Source: Hydrogenothermaceae bacterium
Lineage (GTDB): Bacteria > Aquificota > Aquificia > Aquificales > Hydrogenothermaceae
Direction: 5' to 3'
NCBI GenBank assembly: GCA_012961365.1
Contig: DTZN01000179.1
Coordinates: 1-8,508, forward strand
DNA length: 8,508 nt
The translations under genes and the position numbers were made by a program. Positions 1 to 6,356 of this stretch are shown one piece after another; position 1 is the stretch's first letter, and the number at the start of each line of letters is the position of its first letter. The notes below the pieces were generated by a model that saw only the letters and a list, made by a program, of their open reading frames with translations, made no database searches and was not told the origin of the DNA.

Positions 1-362
1 ACAGTAGGTAAGTTATCTATTGTTATAAATCTGAGCTCCACTTGCATTCTAGTTGTTAAATCTATGTAATCATTTCCATATTTTTGTGCTACTTCACCTA
101 ATTTTTTAGCTTGCTTGTAGGTTAACCTTCCACCGGGAATTCTAACCCTAATCATAAATTTTTCAGGTGTTGCAGGACGGTAAAAAACTCCAAAACATTT
201 AAAAAAGTAATCCAAATTATGTTGGGGTATAGAAGAAAAACCATTTTTTGCGTAGTATTCAAGTTTTTCCCATGCTTCTTGTGGAGTATGTTCTTGTTTT
301 AACTTTTCTATTTTATTTAGCTTTTTATTTCTTTCTTGAGAAACCTTTAAGAGTTTTTCCAT
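1..362 (-). CDS. nirA: Ferredoxin-type nitrite/sulfite reductase, N-terminal part (cut by window edge)
   Basis: This frame starts with ATG at 362-360 and stays open for 120 codons to the left edge, so only the N-terminal part is visible. Residues about 69-113 match the ferredoxin-like half-domain of siroheme nitrite and sulfite reductases: an IRVRIPGG stretch (71-78), then YGNDYIDLTTRMQVELRFI (95-113), which corresponds to the DITTRQxxQLR block of plant and cyanobacterial nitrite reductases. The family reduces nitrite to ammonium, or sulfite to sulfide, with six electrons through a siroheme and a [4Fe-4S] cluster in the cytoplasm. The cluster cysteines lie in the missing C-terminal part, so nitrite and sulfite cannot be separated here. 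An AAGGAG sequence lies 7 nt before the start, inside the end of cobA, and supports this start. The overlap with cobA, which makes the siroheme precursor, fits an assimilatory nitrite reductase. No signal peptide is visible. Confidence 0.85.
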   Translation of the reverse strand, partial: MEKLLKVSQERNKKLNKIEKLKQEHTPQEAWEKLEYYAKNGFSSIPQHNLDYFFKCFGVFYRPATPEKFMIRVRIPGGRLTYKQAKKLGEVAQKYGNDYIDLTTRMQVELRFITIDNLPT

Positions 363-1126
363 ACTGCCTCTCCTTGTAAAATTTCATGAATTTCATTGAA
401 TTTCAATAGCTTGTCTTTTAGTTTAACAACTTCACCAAAAACAATTACAGCTGGTTTTTCTGCATTTTTAGAAATTTTTACTAAATCTTTTAATTTTCCT
501 GTTATTACTTTTTGATTTTTTCTAGAAGCATTGCTAATTATTGCAACAGGTGTGTTTAAATTTATATTTTCTTTTTTAGCTTCTTCTAAAATATCTTTCA
601 CTCTACTTAATCCCATTAAAACCACAACTGTATGATTTTTAAGCTTTAATAAGGGTATCCAATCTTTGTTAAACTTATTTCCTGCTAAGTGCGCAGAAAC
701 TACAGAAAAAGAGGTGGCATATCCTCTCATAACAACAGGTATCCCTGCATGAAGAGGAGCGGAAATAGCAGAAGAAATACCGGGAATAACTTCCACTTCC
801 ACTCCTCTTTCAACTAAAAATAAACATTCTTCGCCCCCTCTCCCAAATATATAAGGGTCTCCACTTTTTAATCTTCCAACAGTTAATCCTTCTTTTGCAA
901 ATTCATATATAAGCTTGTTTATTTCTTCCTGTTTAATTGATAATTTTCCTTTTTGTTTTCCTACATATAAAATTTTCACTTGATTAGGTAAAAGTTCTAT
1001 TATTTCTTCTGAAATTAAATGGTCTACAAGTGCTATATCTAATTTATTAAAAGTTTTTAAAGCCTTTATTGTTAAAAGCTCTGGGTCTCCTGTTCCACAA
1101 CCTATTAAATAAACTTTCCCTTTCAT
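347..1126 (-). CDS. cobA: Uroporphyrinogen-III C-methyltransferase (SUMT)
   Basis: The 259-residue protein is a stand-alone SUMT. It transfers two methyl groups from S-adenosylmethionine to uroporphyrinogen III, giving precorrin-2, the branch point to siroheme and cobalamin. The tetrapyrrole-methylase motifs are in order: GCGTGDPELLT (9-19), RLKSGDPYIFGRGGEE (85-100), VIPGISSAIS (113-122), HAGIPVVMRG (126-135), MGL (171-173) and a C-terminal GEVV (231-234). The length is that of single-domain CobA; there is no CysG-type dehydrogenase/ferrochelatase domain, so those steps must be encoded elsewhere. The start has AGAGGT 8 nt upstream. The last 16 bp overlap the reductase gene, so siroheme supply and a siroheme enzyme share a transcript. 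Several usually conserved positions differ: GTGDP for GPGDP, SGDP for GGDP, and VMR for the usual THR. CbiF/CobM was considered because it often has SGDP, but the middle block (DHLISEEIIELLP, YVGKQKG, QEEIN) is typical of SUMT. Confidence 0.93.
   Translation of the reverse strand: MKGKVYLIGCGTGDPELLTIKALKTFNKLDIALVDHLISEEIIELLPNQVKILYVGKQKGKLSIKQEEINKLIYEFAKEGLTVGRLKSGDPYIFGRGGEECLFLVERGVEVEVIPGISSAISAPLHAGIPVVMRGYATSFSVVSAHLAGNKFNKDWIPLLKLKNHTVVVLMGLSRVKDILEEAKKENINLNTPVAIISNASRKNQKVITGKLKDLVKISKNAEKPAVIVFGEVVKLKDKLLKFNEIHEILQGEAVWKNS
367..375 (-). promoter_or_regulatory. Ribosome binding site of the reductase gene, inside cobA
   Basis: Read on the minus strand this is AAGGAGAGG, ending 4 nt before the reductase ATG (7 nt from its AAGGAG part). 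It lies wholly inside the last codons of cobA. It fixes the reductase start and indicates translation linked to, or at least co-transcribed with, cobA. Confidence 0.7.
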
Positions 1127-1226
1127 TTTTTTTACCTCTTACGTTCTGTATTTTCTTAATGAAAGATTTATGCCAAAAATTTATAGTAATATTTATTTAG
1201 ATAAAAAAGCTTTAAATTATTTTTGT

Positions 1227-1291
1227 TTACATTTTTGTTATTACAATTTTGTTAATATTTTATAGATTTGCAAAAAATTACAATTTTGTCC
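1227..1291. repeat. Three near-identical 14-mers in the divergent cobA/nnr spacer
   Basis: The 181-bp spacer between the divergent cobA and nnr genes contains TTACATTTTTGTTA (1227-1240), directly followed by TTACAATTTTGTTA (1241-1254; 13 of 14 the same), and a third partial copy TTACAATTTTGTCC (1278-1291). Copies two and three share the exact 13-mer ATTACAATTTTGT at 1240-1252 and 1277-1289, 37 bp apart. The core ACAA-TT-TTGT is a short inverted repeat, as expected of a site for a dimeric regulator. The copies sit next to nnr, ending 16 bp before its start codon, so they would most directly affect nnr. AT-rich spacers produce such matches by chance more often than mixed sequence does. Apart from these copies and weak promoter-like boxes I see nothing in the spacer. 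Confidence 0.5.
1238..1266 (+). promoter_or_regulatory. Possible sigma-70-type promoter of nnr
   Basis: A TTATTA box (1238-1243) and a TATAGA box (1261-1266) are separated by 17 bp. The second box ends 41 bp before the nnr start. Both boxes are only moderately like the consensus, and in such AT-rich DNA other placements are possible. The first box overlaps the 14-mer repeats. Confidence 0.25.
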
Positions 1292-1307
1292 ATTTGAGGG
1301 AAGTAAG

Positions 1308-2891
1308 ATGAAAATTTTAAAAGCAGAAGAAATGAAGTTTATAGATGAAAGTTCCATAAAGTTAACAGGTATTAATTCTTTAGTTTTAATGGAAAATGCA
1401 GGAAAGGGAGCTTTTGAGGTTATTTGGAATAAGTTTAAAGATAAAAATAAATTTGTAATAATAGCAGGTTCAGGGAATAACGGAGGAGATGGTCTTGTTA
1501 TTGCAAGGTATTTATTTGATCAAGGAAAAGAAGTAAAAGTTTTTTTACTTGCCTCAAACTTATCAAAGCTATCTCAGGATAACAAAGTAAATTTTGAAAT
1601 TTTGGAAAAACTTGGAGTTGAATGCTTTTTTATAAAAGAAGAAAATATATCAAGACTAATAAACGCAATAAAAAATGCTGACGTTGTTATTGACTCAATA
1701 TTTGGAACTGGATTTAAACCTCCAGTTAAAGGATATAAAGAGAAGGCAATAGATTATATAAATAGATATTCTAAAAATGTAGTTTCTATAGATATTCCAT
1801 CTGGATTATCTGCAGATACAGGTAATATAGATGGTAAATTTGTAAAAGCAGATATAACAATTACATTTGGTTATCCAAAAGTTTGCCATATTTTATACCC
1901 TGCTTCTGAATTTTGTGGAGAGGTTTTTATAGTAGATATATCTTTAGACAAAAGTTATGAAAAAATAATAAATAGGAATTTATTAACAATTTCTAATATA
2001 GAACTTCCCAAAAGAGAAAAAGATAGCCATAAGTATAAGTTTGGACACAATTTAATAATTGGTGGAAGTACTGGAAAATCAGGGGCAGTTATATTATCTG
2101 CTTTAGCTTCAACAAATGCAGGTGCAGGGCTAACAACAGTATTTATACCTGAAGATATTAACTTGGTTATTGAAGAAAACCTTATAGAAGAAATGTCTAT
2201 ACCAGCTCCATCTAATGATGGTATGTTTTCTAAAAAAGCATCAAAATATTTAAAAGATATTATTAAAAATGGTAAATTTTCAAGTATTACAATTGGAATG
2301 GGAATGGGAGTTTCTGAAGGAACAGTTAATCTTATGAATGAAGTTTTAAAGCAAAAACTGCCTTTAGTTATAGATGCAGATGGAATAAATAGCTTAGTTA
2401 AATTAAGTAAATTTAAGCAATTATTAAAAAAAAGAAAGTATCCAACAGTTTTAACACCTCATTTAGGGGAATTTTCAAGATTAACAGGAATTGAAGTTAA
2501 GGTTTTAAAAGAAAATCTTGAAGAAATAGCTTTGCAATTTTCAAAAGAAACAAATTCTATTTTAGTAGTTAAATTTTCTAGAACATTAATTGTTTTCCCT
2601 GATGAAACAGTTTACTATTCAATAGCAGGGAATGAGGGAATGGCAAAAGCAGGAACTGGTGATGTCCTTGCTGGTATTATTGGAGCATTAATAAATAGGC
2701 TACCGGTTATTGAAGCAATTAAGACAGCTGTTTTATTACATGGTATAGCTGGAGATTTTTCTATAAAAGATAAAGGAAAAGAAAGTATAAGAGCAAGGGA
2801 TGTTATTAATTGTATTTATAAAACATATAACTTTTTAGAAAACCAATCAAAAAATCAAAGTTTAATAAAAAAACTTACATATCTAATCTAA
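1308..2891 (+). CDS. nnr: Bifunctional NAD(P)H-hydrate repair enzyme (epimerase + ADP-dependent dehydratase)
   Basis: The 527-residue protein fuses both repair activities for hydrated NADH and NADPH, damaged forms that arise faster at high temperature. The N-terminal epimerase (NAXE/YjeF_N, about 1-215) shows MENAG (28-32), GSGNNGGDG (54-62), DSIFGTGF (129-136) and SIDIPSGLSADTG (160-172). The C-terminal dehydratase (NAXD/carbohydrate-kinase-like, about 240-505) shows HKYKFGH (241-247), GGSTGKSGA (252-260), DADGIN (356-361), TPHLGEFSRLTG (383-394) and the nucleotide-site block GNEGMAKAGTGDVLAG (441-456). The epimerase interconverts R and S hydrates, and the dehydratase restores NAD(P)H using a nucleotide phosphate, ADP in the known bacterial enzymes. 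Length is normal for the fusion. GAGGG lies 7 nt before the start. The usual KGxxT segment reads VKFSRT (421-426), lacking the glycine. The last 20 or so residues are a polar tail beyond the conserved core. It is alone on the plus strand and ends 2 bp from the convergent dismutase gene. Confidence 0.95.
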   Translation: MKILKAEEMKFIDESSIKLTGINSLVLMENAGKGAFEVIWNKFKDKNKFVIIAGSGNNGGDGLVIARYLFDQGKEVKVFLLASNLSKLSQDNKVNFEILEKLGVECFFIKEENISRLINAIKNADVVIDSIFGTGFKPPVKGYKEKAIDYINRYSKNVVSIDIPSGLSADTGNIDGKFVKADITITFGYPKVCHILYPASEFCGEVFIVDISLDKSYEKIINRNLLTISNIELPKREKDSHKYKFGHNLIIGGSTGKSGAVILSALASTNAGAGLTTVFIPEDINLVIEENLIEEMSIPAPSNDGMFSKKASKYLKDIIKNGKFSSITIGMGMGVSEGTVNLMNEVLKQKLPLVIDADGINSLVKLSKFKQLLKKRKYPTVLTPHLGEFSRLTGIEVKVLKENLEEIALQFSKETNSILVVKFSRTLIVFPDETVYYSIAGNEGMAKAGTGDVLAGIIGALINRLPVIEAIKTAVLLHGIAGDFSIKDKGKESIRARDVINCIYKTYNFLENQSKNQSLIKKLTYLI

Positions 2892-2893
2892 TT

Positions 2894-3499
2894 TTATTTG
2901 GAAATGATTTTTTCAAATCTAGAGTTTATAATATTCCAGTTTAAATTTTTAAAAACAGCATCTACATATGGAGCTCTCTTATTTTTATAATCTACATAAT
3001 AAGCATGTTCATATACATCTACTACAATCAAAGGATAACTCATCATCATACCTAAATTGTTATGGGCATCTAATCCATTTACTATGAGTTGATTATTATA
3101 TAAATCATATATAAGGATTGACCAACCTCTGCAAGCTATGGCTGTTGCTTTTATTTCATTAAAACAATTTTCGATACTTCCAAAAGTTTTTTCTATTAAT
3201 TCTCGAAGTTTTGAAGAAGGTTCTCCTTTTCCTCCTCCTATTAGATTTTCAAAATACAACTCATGTAAAACTACTCCCATATAATTAAAGCTCTCTTCTA
3301 CTTTTAGGGCTCTATATTCAGAATAATTTTGATTAGCCTTACTTCTATCTGAAAAATCAAGGTTTGATAACTTTTCCTGAATTTCATTGTATTTAGCAAT
3401 ATATCCTTTGTAATGAGCCTCGAAATGAACTTCTATTTGCTCATCTGATATATCTTCAAGACTACAGGGTTTTAAATAATCCTTTGGTTCTAATTTCAT
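2894..3499 (-). CDS. sod: Iron-type superoxide dismutase
   Basis: This 201-residue protein is an Fe/Mn-family superoxide dismutase, which converts superoxide to hydrogen peroxide and oxygen in the cytoplasm; there is no signal peptide. All four metal ligands are present: His25 in IEVHFEAHY, His79 in VVLHELYF, and Asp161 and His165 in DVYEHAYYVDY. The active-site neighbours His29 and Tyr33 are also kept. The second-sphere glutamine is absent: Gly75 stands at the FeSOD Gln69 position and His146 (LDAHNN) at the MnSOD Gln146 position. From memory, that Gly/His pair is also seen in the Aquifex pyrophilus Fe-SOD, and His there also occurs in some archaeal and cambialistic enzymes. Much of the remaining sequence recalls the Aquifex protein (for example KANQNYSEYR, KGEPS), which ends slightly later. 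A GGGGG run 8 nt before the ATG serves as ribosome binding site. A Fur/PerR-like palindrome lies about 60 bp upstream. Metal preference cannot be settled from sequence; iron is favoured by kinship. Confidence 0.95.
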   Translation of the reverse strand: MKLEPKDYLKPCSLEDISDEQIEVHFEAHYKGYIAKYNEIQEKLSNLDFSDRSKANQNYSEYRALKVEESFNYMGVVLHELYFENLIGGGKGEPSSKLRELIEKTFGSIENCFNEIKATAIACRGWSILIYDLYNNQLIVNGLDAHNNLGMMMSYPLIVVDVYEHAYYVDYKNKRAPYVDAVFKNLNWNIINSRFEKIISK

Positions 3500-3539
3500 T
3501 TCTACACCCCCAAATTTTATTCTTTTTTAAGCTAAATTC

Positions 3540-3570
3540 ATGATAAAAGATTAGTTATGATATTTATCAT
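3540..3570 (-). promoter_or_regulatory. Candidate Fur/PerR-like operator in the dismutase promoter
   Basis: A perfect inverted repeat ATGATA-TT-TATCAT lies at 3557-3570, with a further ATGATA half-site at 3540-3545, 17 bp away. The TGATA/TATCA arms resemble the half-sites of Fur-family boxes, whose members Fur and PerR commonly control superoxide dismutase genes. On the minus strand the outer half-site reads TATCAT, one base from the TATAAT -10 consensus, and a GATAAA at 3563-3568 sits 17 bp before it. The palindrome could therefore cover the -35 part of the promoter and block it when bound. Operator identity and promoter placement are inferred. Confidence 0.45.
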
Positions 3571-3581
3571 CAAATTAGTGA

Positions 3582-3613
3582 ATAAAAACAAAAAGCCCCC
3601 TTTAAAGGGGGGG
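3582..3613 (-). terminator. Intrinsic terminator after the superoxide reductase gene
   Basis: On the minus strand a CCCCC-TTTAAA-GGGGG palindrome (3596-3611) is followed by CTTTTTGTTTTTATT. A GC-pure stem of five pairs, extendable by one or two A-T pairs, with a run of Ts is a textbook rho-independent terminator. It lies 57 bp after the reductase stop and about 80 bp before the dismutase start, so the two genes are probably separate transcripts, or linked only by read-through. Confidence 0.85.
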
Positions 3614-3670
3614 CCTTGTGTGATTTTAATTGCTATTTTAATTTATGTTTATTTGTAGGAAATCTTTTCA

Positions 3671-4078
3671 TCAAGCTCCTACAGTTGCTTCTGCTTCTTG
3701 AACTTCTAATTCAACTTCTGGACCTTGCCATAAACCATGCTTTGTACAGTAGCTCATAGCTTGAAGTTTTAATTTACTTTTAGTTGGAACAATGAAAAAG
3801 TCAGCTTCTGCTTGTGAACATTGGTTTCCTTGAACTCCAGGAACAAAATTTACTTGTCCAAGGAATGTATCTCCATCCCAGAGCTGAATCCATGCAATGT
3901 AGTGGTCAAAATCATCAGGATGGCAGTATTCGTTTCCAACTTTTACTTTTACTCTTAATTTTTGTCCTTTTACTGGAGTATCTTCAACATGAACAAAAGG
4001 AGAATGTCTGTCAATAAAATCTCTTTTTGCTTCTTTGTCAATTGTTGAAATATCAACATAGTTATTTACTTTTGGCAT
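3671..4078 (-). CDS. Superoxide reductase (class II-like, neelaredoxin type)
   Basis: The 135-residue protein is a single-domain superoxide reductase, reducing superoxide to hydrogen peroxide without releasing oxygen, with electrons usually from rubredoxin. The Fe(His)4Cys centre is complete: His25 (DRHSP), His53 and His59 (CHPDDFDHY), Cys111 and His114 (SYCTKHGLW). There is no N-terminal desulforedoxin domain with four cysteines, so it is not a class I desulfoferrodoxin. The mobile loop next to His25, normally Glu-Lys-His, is Asp-Arg-His here, a conservative change at residues thought to assist proton delivery and substrate attraction. Two additional cysteines (52 and 87) are present. An open frame extends to 4141, but ATG 4078 is preferred: GGAGGT at 4085-4090 is 6 nt from it, touches the ATG at 4084 directly, and homology begins after it. 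A double stop (TGA TGA) ends the gene. It has its own promoter-like boxes and a strong terminator, so it is probably monocistronic. Confidence 0.9.
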   Translation of the reverse strand: MPKVNNYVDISTIDKEAKRDFIDRHSPFVHVEDTPVKGQKLRVKVKVGNEYCHPDDFDHYIAWIQLWDGDTFLGQVNFVPGVQGNQCSQAEADFFIVPTKSKLKLQAMSYCTKHGLWQGPEVELEVQEAEATVGA

Positions 4079-4084
4079 TTTCAT

Positions 4085-4090
4085 ACCTCC
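4085..4090 (-). promoter_or_regulatory. Ribosome binding site deciding the superoxide reductase start
   Basis: On the minus strand GGAGGT is followed by ATG AAA ATG. The first ATG abuts the site with no spacer, too close for initiation, whereas the second ATG (4078) is 6 nt away. The further upstream ATG at 4141 would put this site inside the coding region. Confidence 0.75.
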
Positions 4091-4112
4091 ATGTTTTATT
4101 TTTATGTAAAAC

Positions 4113-4141
4113 ATACTAAAACTTTTATTTTTGTATCCCAA
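4113..4141 (-). promoter_or_regulatory. Possible promoter of the superoxide reductase gene
   Basis: On the minus strand TTGGGA (4141-4136) and TAGTAT (4118-4113) are spaced by exactly 17 bp, 34 bp before the chosen start codon. Both boxes fit sigma-70 consensus at four or five of six positions. The location after the sucD terminator fits an independent transcript. A leader of roughly 25 nt would result. Confidence 0.4.
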
Positions 4142-4226
4142 TGATTTTAATCAGGAAAGTTTCAGTTAGAGTTTAATTTATATTAAATACGTTGGAAAGG
4201 CATATTGATGGATTTACTTGTTTTTC

Positions 4227-4263
4227 AAAAAGGGAAGGGAGGAGATAATTCCCCCCTTTTGTT
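4227..4263 (-). terminator. Intrinsic terminator at the end of the TCA-gene operon (possibly bidirectional)
   Basis: Just after the sucD stop, the minus strand reads AAGGGGGGA-loop-TCCTCCCTT, a nine-pair stem with one G-U pair, then CCCTTTTTG. On the plus strand the same hairpin is followed by TTGTTTTTT, an even better T-run, so it may also work against transcription from the left. It separates the mdh-to-sucD operon from the superoxide reductase gene. The rest of the spacer (4142-4226) shows no gene. Confidence 0.7.
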
Positions 4264-4265
4264 TT

Positions 4266-5144
4266 TTATCCTTTTAAGATTTTCTCTACTACTTCACCGA
4301 TAGTAGAAATATTTTTAACTGTAGTTGCTCCTGCAGCTTCTAACGCTTTGTATTTTTCTTCTGCGGTTCCTTTTCCACCTGCTATGATAGCACCAGCGTG
4401 TCCCATTCTTTTTCCTGGAGGAGCTGTTACTCCCGCAATATACGCAATCACTGGTTTAGTTATATACTCTTTTATAAACTCTGCTGCTTCTTCTTCTGCG
4501 GTTCCACCAATTTCACCAATCATAACAATTGCTTGTGTTTCTGTATCGTCTTGAAACCATTTTAAAACATCTGCAAAAACAGTTCCTGGCACAGGGTCCC
4601 CACCAATACCGACTGCTGTAGATTGTCCAATGCCTCTTTGTGTTAATTGGTATGCAGCTTCATATGTTAAAGTTCCAGACCTTGACACAAGTCCAACATT
4701 TCCTTTTTTGAATATATGCCCTGGCATAATCCCTATTTTAGCTTCTTCTGGGGTAATTACTCCTGGACAGTTTGGTCCAATTAAAACAGTATCAGGGTAG
4801 TAAGTTTTTATGTAATTTTTTACAGGAATCATATCATTAACAGGTATTCCTTCGGTAATACAAATTACAGTTTTAATTCCAGCATCAACAGCTTCTACAA
4901 TTGCATCTGCTGCAAATGGAGGAGGGACAAAAATTAGAGAACAATCTGCACCGGTATTTTCTACTGCTTCTTTTACGCTATCAAAAACAGGTATTCCTTC
5001 TACTTCCTGTCCTCCTTTTCCAGGAGTTACTCCACCTACAACTTGTGTTCCATATGCTTTACACTGTGTAGCATGGAAAGAACCTTCTTTCCCTGTTATT
5101 CCTTGAACTATTACTTTAGTATCTTTGTTAACTAATACACTCAT
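4266..5144 (-). CDS. sucD: Succinyl-CoA synthetase alpha subunit
   Basis: The 292-residue alpha subunit binds CoA and carries the phosphorylated histidine of succinyl-CoA synthetase. With SucC it joins succinate and CoA at the cost of a nucleotide triphosphate, which is the direction needed in the reductive TCA cycle. Visible motifs are [10 protein letters not shown] (15-24, CoA-binding Rossmann fold), GPNCPG (123-128), SRSGTLTYE (154-162), GGDPVPG (181-187) and the active-site [14 protein letters not shown] (248-261) with His249. The length is close to E. coli SucD (289), not the longer small subunit of citryl-CoA synthetase known from Hydrogenobacter, so citrate cleavage is unlikely to be its job. 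The frame is open upstream to 5219 inside sucC, but ATG 5144 is chosen: AAGGAGG lies 9 nt before it and homology starts there. It follows sucC by 26 bp and is the last gene of the operon. Confidence 0.95.
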   Translation of the reverse strand: MSVLVNKDTKVIVQGITGKEGSFHATQCKAYGTQVVGGVTPGKGGQEVEGIPVFDSVKEAVENTGADCSLIFVPPPFAADAIVEAVDAGIKTVICITEGIPVNDMIPVKNYIKTYYPDTVLIGPNCPGVITPEEAKIGIMPGHIFKKGNVGLVSRSGTLTYEAAYQLTQRGIGQSTAVGIGGDPVPGTVFADVLKWFQDDTETQAIVMIGEIGGTAEEEAAEFIKEYITKPVIAYIAGVTAPPGKRMGHAGAIIAGGKGTAEEKYKALEAAGATTVKNISTIGEVVEKILKG

Positions 5145-5170
5145 TCTTTTATTCCTCCTTTTATTATTTA

Positions 5171-6340
5171 CTAGTTTTGACCTTTTGCTGCTTCTACAGC
5201 TTTTACAGCACCTTCCCACATAGTACCTGCAGTAATGAAGTTTAATCCAGATTCATTTAACATTTTTTTGCCAAGCTCAACATTCGTTCCTTCCATTCTA
5301 ACTACTATAGGGACATGAGGTTTAACTTCTTCAGAAGCTTTTATAATACCTTCTGCAAGTCTATCACATCTTAATATTCCACCAAAAATATTTATAAATA
5401 TTGCTTTTACATTAGGGTCAGAAAGGATAATTTTAAACGCATTTGCTATTTGCTCTGCATTTGCTGAACCACCAACATCTAAGAAGTTAGCAGGCTCTCC
5501 TCCAGCAAGTTTAATTGTATCCATTGTTGCCATTGCAAGCCCTGCACCATTAACCATACAAGCAATATTTCCATCTAACTTAATATAATTAAGGTTGTAT
5601 TGTTTAGCTTTTACTTCTAATTCTGATTCTTGAGTAGGGTCTTCCATTTCCATAATATCAGGGTGTCTGTATAACGCGTTATCATCAAAATCCACCTTAG
5701 CATCCAATACAACTACATTACCTTCTTTTGTTAATACTAATGGGTTTATTTCAACCATAGAAGCATCTTCATTCATATAAACTTCGTAAAGTTTTACAAA
5801 AATAGATGCAACTTTATTAATTAAGTTTTTAGGAAATCCAAGCTTTAAAGCAATATTTCTCGCTTGGAATGGTCTTAATCCTAAGAATGGGTCAATTACT
5901 TCTGTTATGATTGCATCTGGATTTTTAGCAGCTACTTCTTCTATTTCCATACCACCTTCAGCAGATGCCATTATTATAAGCTTTGATTTACTTCTATCTA
6001 ATGTAATAGCAACGTAGAATTCCTTATCTATGTTTGTCCCTTCTTCTATGTAAATTCTACTAACAGGTAGACCTTCTGGTCCTGTTTGGAATGTGACTAA
6101 TGTTTTTCCTAAAAGTTCTGCTGCATATTGTCTTACTTCTTCTAAACTATTAGCAAGCTTTACACCACCAGCTTTTCCTCTACCACCTGCATGAATTTGG
6201 GCTTTTACAACTACTGGAAACTTTCCAATTCTTTGAGCTACTTCCACAGCTTCTTCAACTGTAAAAGCAGGATAACCTTCTGGAACAGGAAGCCCATATT
6301 TTCTAAAAACTTCTTTTGCCTGATGTTCATGAACCTTCAT
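5171..6340 (-). CDS. sucC: Succinyl-CoA synthetase beta subunit
   Basis: The 389-residue beta subunit provides the ATP-grasp nucleotide site and the succinate site of succinyl-CoA synthetase. It begins with [16 protein letters not shown], typical of the family. The nucleotide-binding region includes [17 protein letters not shown] (43-59). Asn199 (EINP) and Asp213 (LDAK) match the magnesium ligands of the E. coli enzyme. The C-terminal ligase domain shows [11 protein letters not shown] (264-274), FLDVGGSAN (286-294), [11 protein letters not shown] (316-326) and RMEGTN (348-353). Length equals the usual 388 or so and is shorter than the large subunit of citryl-CoA synthetase. GGAGG 5 nt before the ATG supports the start. 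ATP versus GTP preference cannot be read from sequence alone. It lies 16 bp after the short DUF488 fragment and 26 bp before sucD. Confidence 0.96.
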   Translation of the reverse strand: MKVHEHQAKEVFRKYGLPVPEGYPAFTVEEAVEVAQRIGKFPVVVKAQIHAGGRGKAGGVKLANSLEEVRQYAAELLGKTLVTFQTGPEGLPVSRIYIEEGTNIDKEFYVAITLDRSKSKLIIMASAEGGMEIEEVAAKNPDAIITEVIDPFLGLRPFQARNIALKLGFPKNLINKVASIFVKLYEVYMNEDASMVEINPLVLTKEGNVVVLDAKVDFDDNALYRHPDIMEMEDPTQESELEVKAKQYNLNYIKLDGNIACMVNGAGLAMATMDTIKLAGGEPANFLDVGGSANAEQIANAFKIILSDPNVKAIFINIFGGILRCDRLAEGIIKASEEVKPHVPIVVRMEGTNVELGKKMLNESGLNFITAGTMWEGAVKAVEAAKGQN

Positions 6341-6356
6341 TCTATCCTCCTGTAGT

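Noticed and set aside
1127..1226. Cobalamin riboswitch in front of cobA
   Set aside because: The cobA leader is short and AT-rich, with no B12-box-like GC-rich conserved core.
2891..2935. Intrinsic terminator between nnr and sod
   Set aside because: Only a weak TTTG/CAAA pairing around a T-run is visible; the stem is too weak to call.
3814..4017. 67-codon open frame on the plus strand
   Set aside because: It lies entirely within the superoxide reductase gene on the opposite strand, has low-complexity leucine runs and no recognisable motif; a shadow frame.
4079..4141. N-terminal extension of superoxide reductase from ATG 4141
   Set aside because: It would include the GGAGGT ribosome binding site and promoter-like boxes in the coding region, and the added residues are not like the family.
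4348..4554. 68-codon open frame on the plus strand
   Set aside because: It is antisense to the conserved active-site region of sucD; its Pro/Ala/Ser-rich make-up follows from the glycine- and alanine-rich sucD codons.
5145..5219. N-terminal extension of SucD from ATG 5219
   Set aside because: It would overlap the end of sucC, is a Cys/Lys/Arg-rich run unlike SucD, and ignores the strong AAGGAGG before ATG 5144.
4266..6340. Citryl-CoA synthetase (ccsA/ccsB) instead of succinyl-CoA synthetase
   Set aside because: Both subunits have succinyl-CoA synthetase length and motifs; the citryl-CoA enzymes of Hydrogenobacter are longer.
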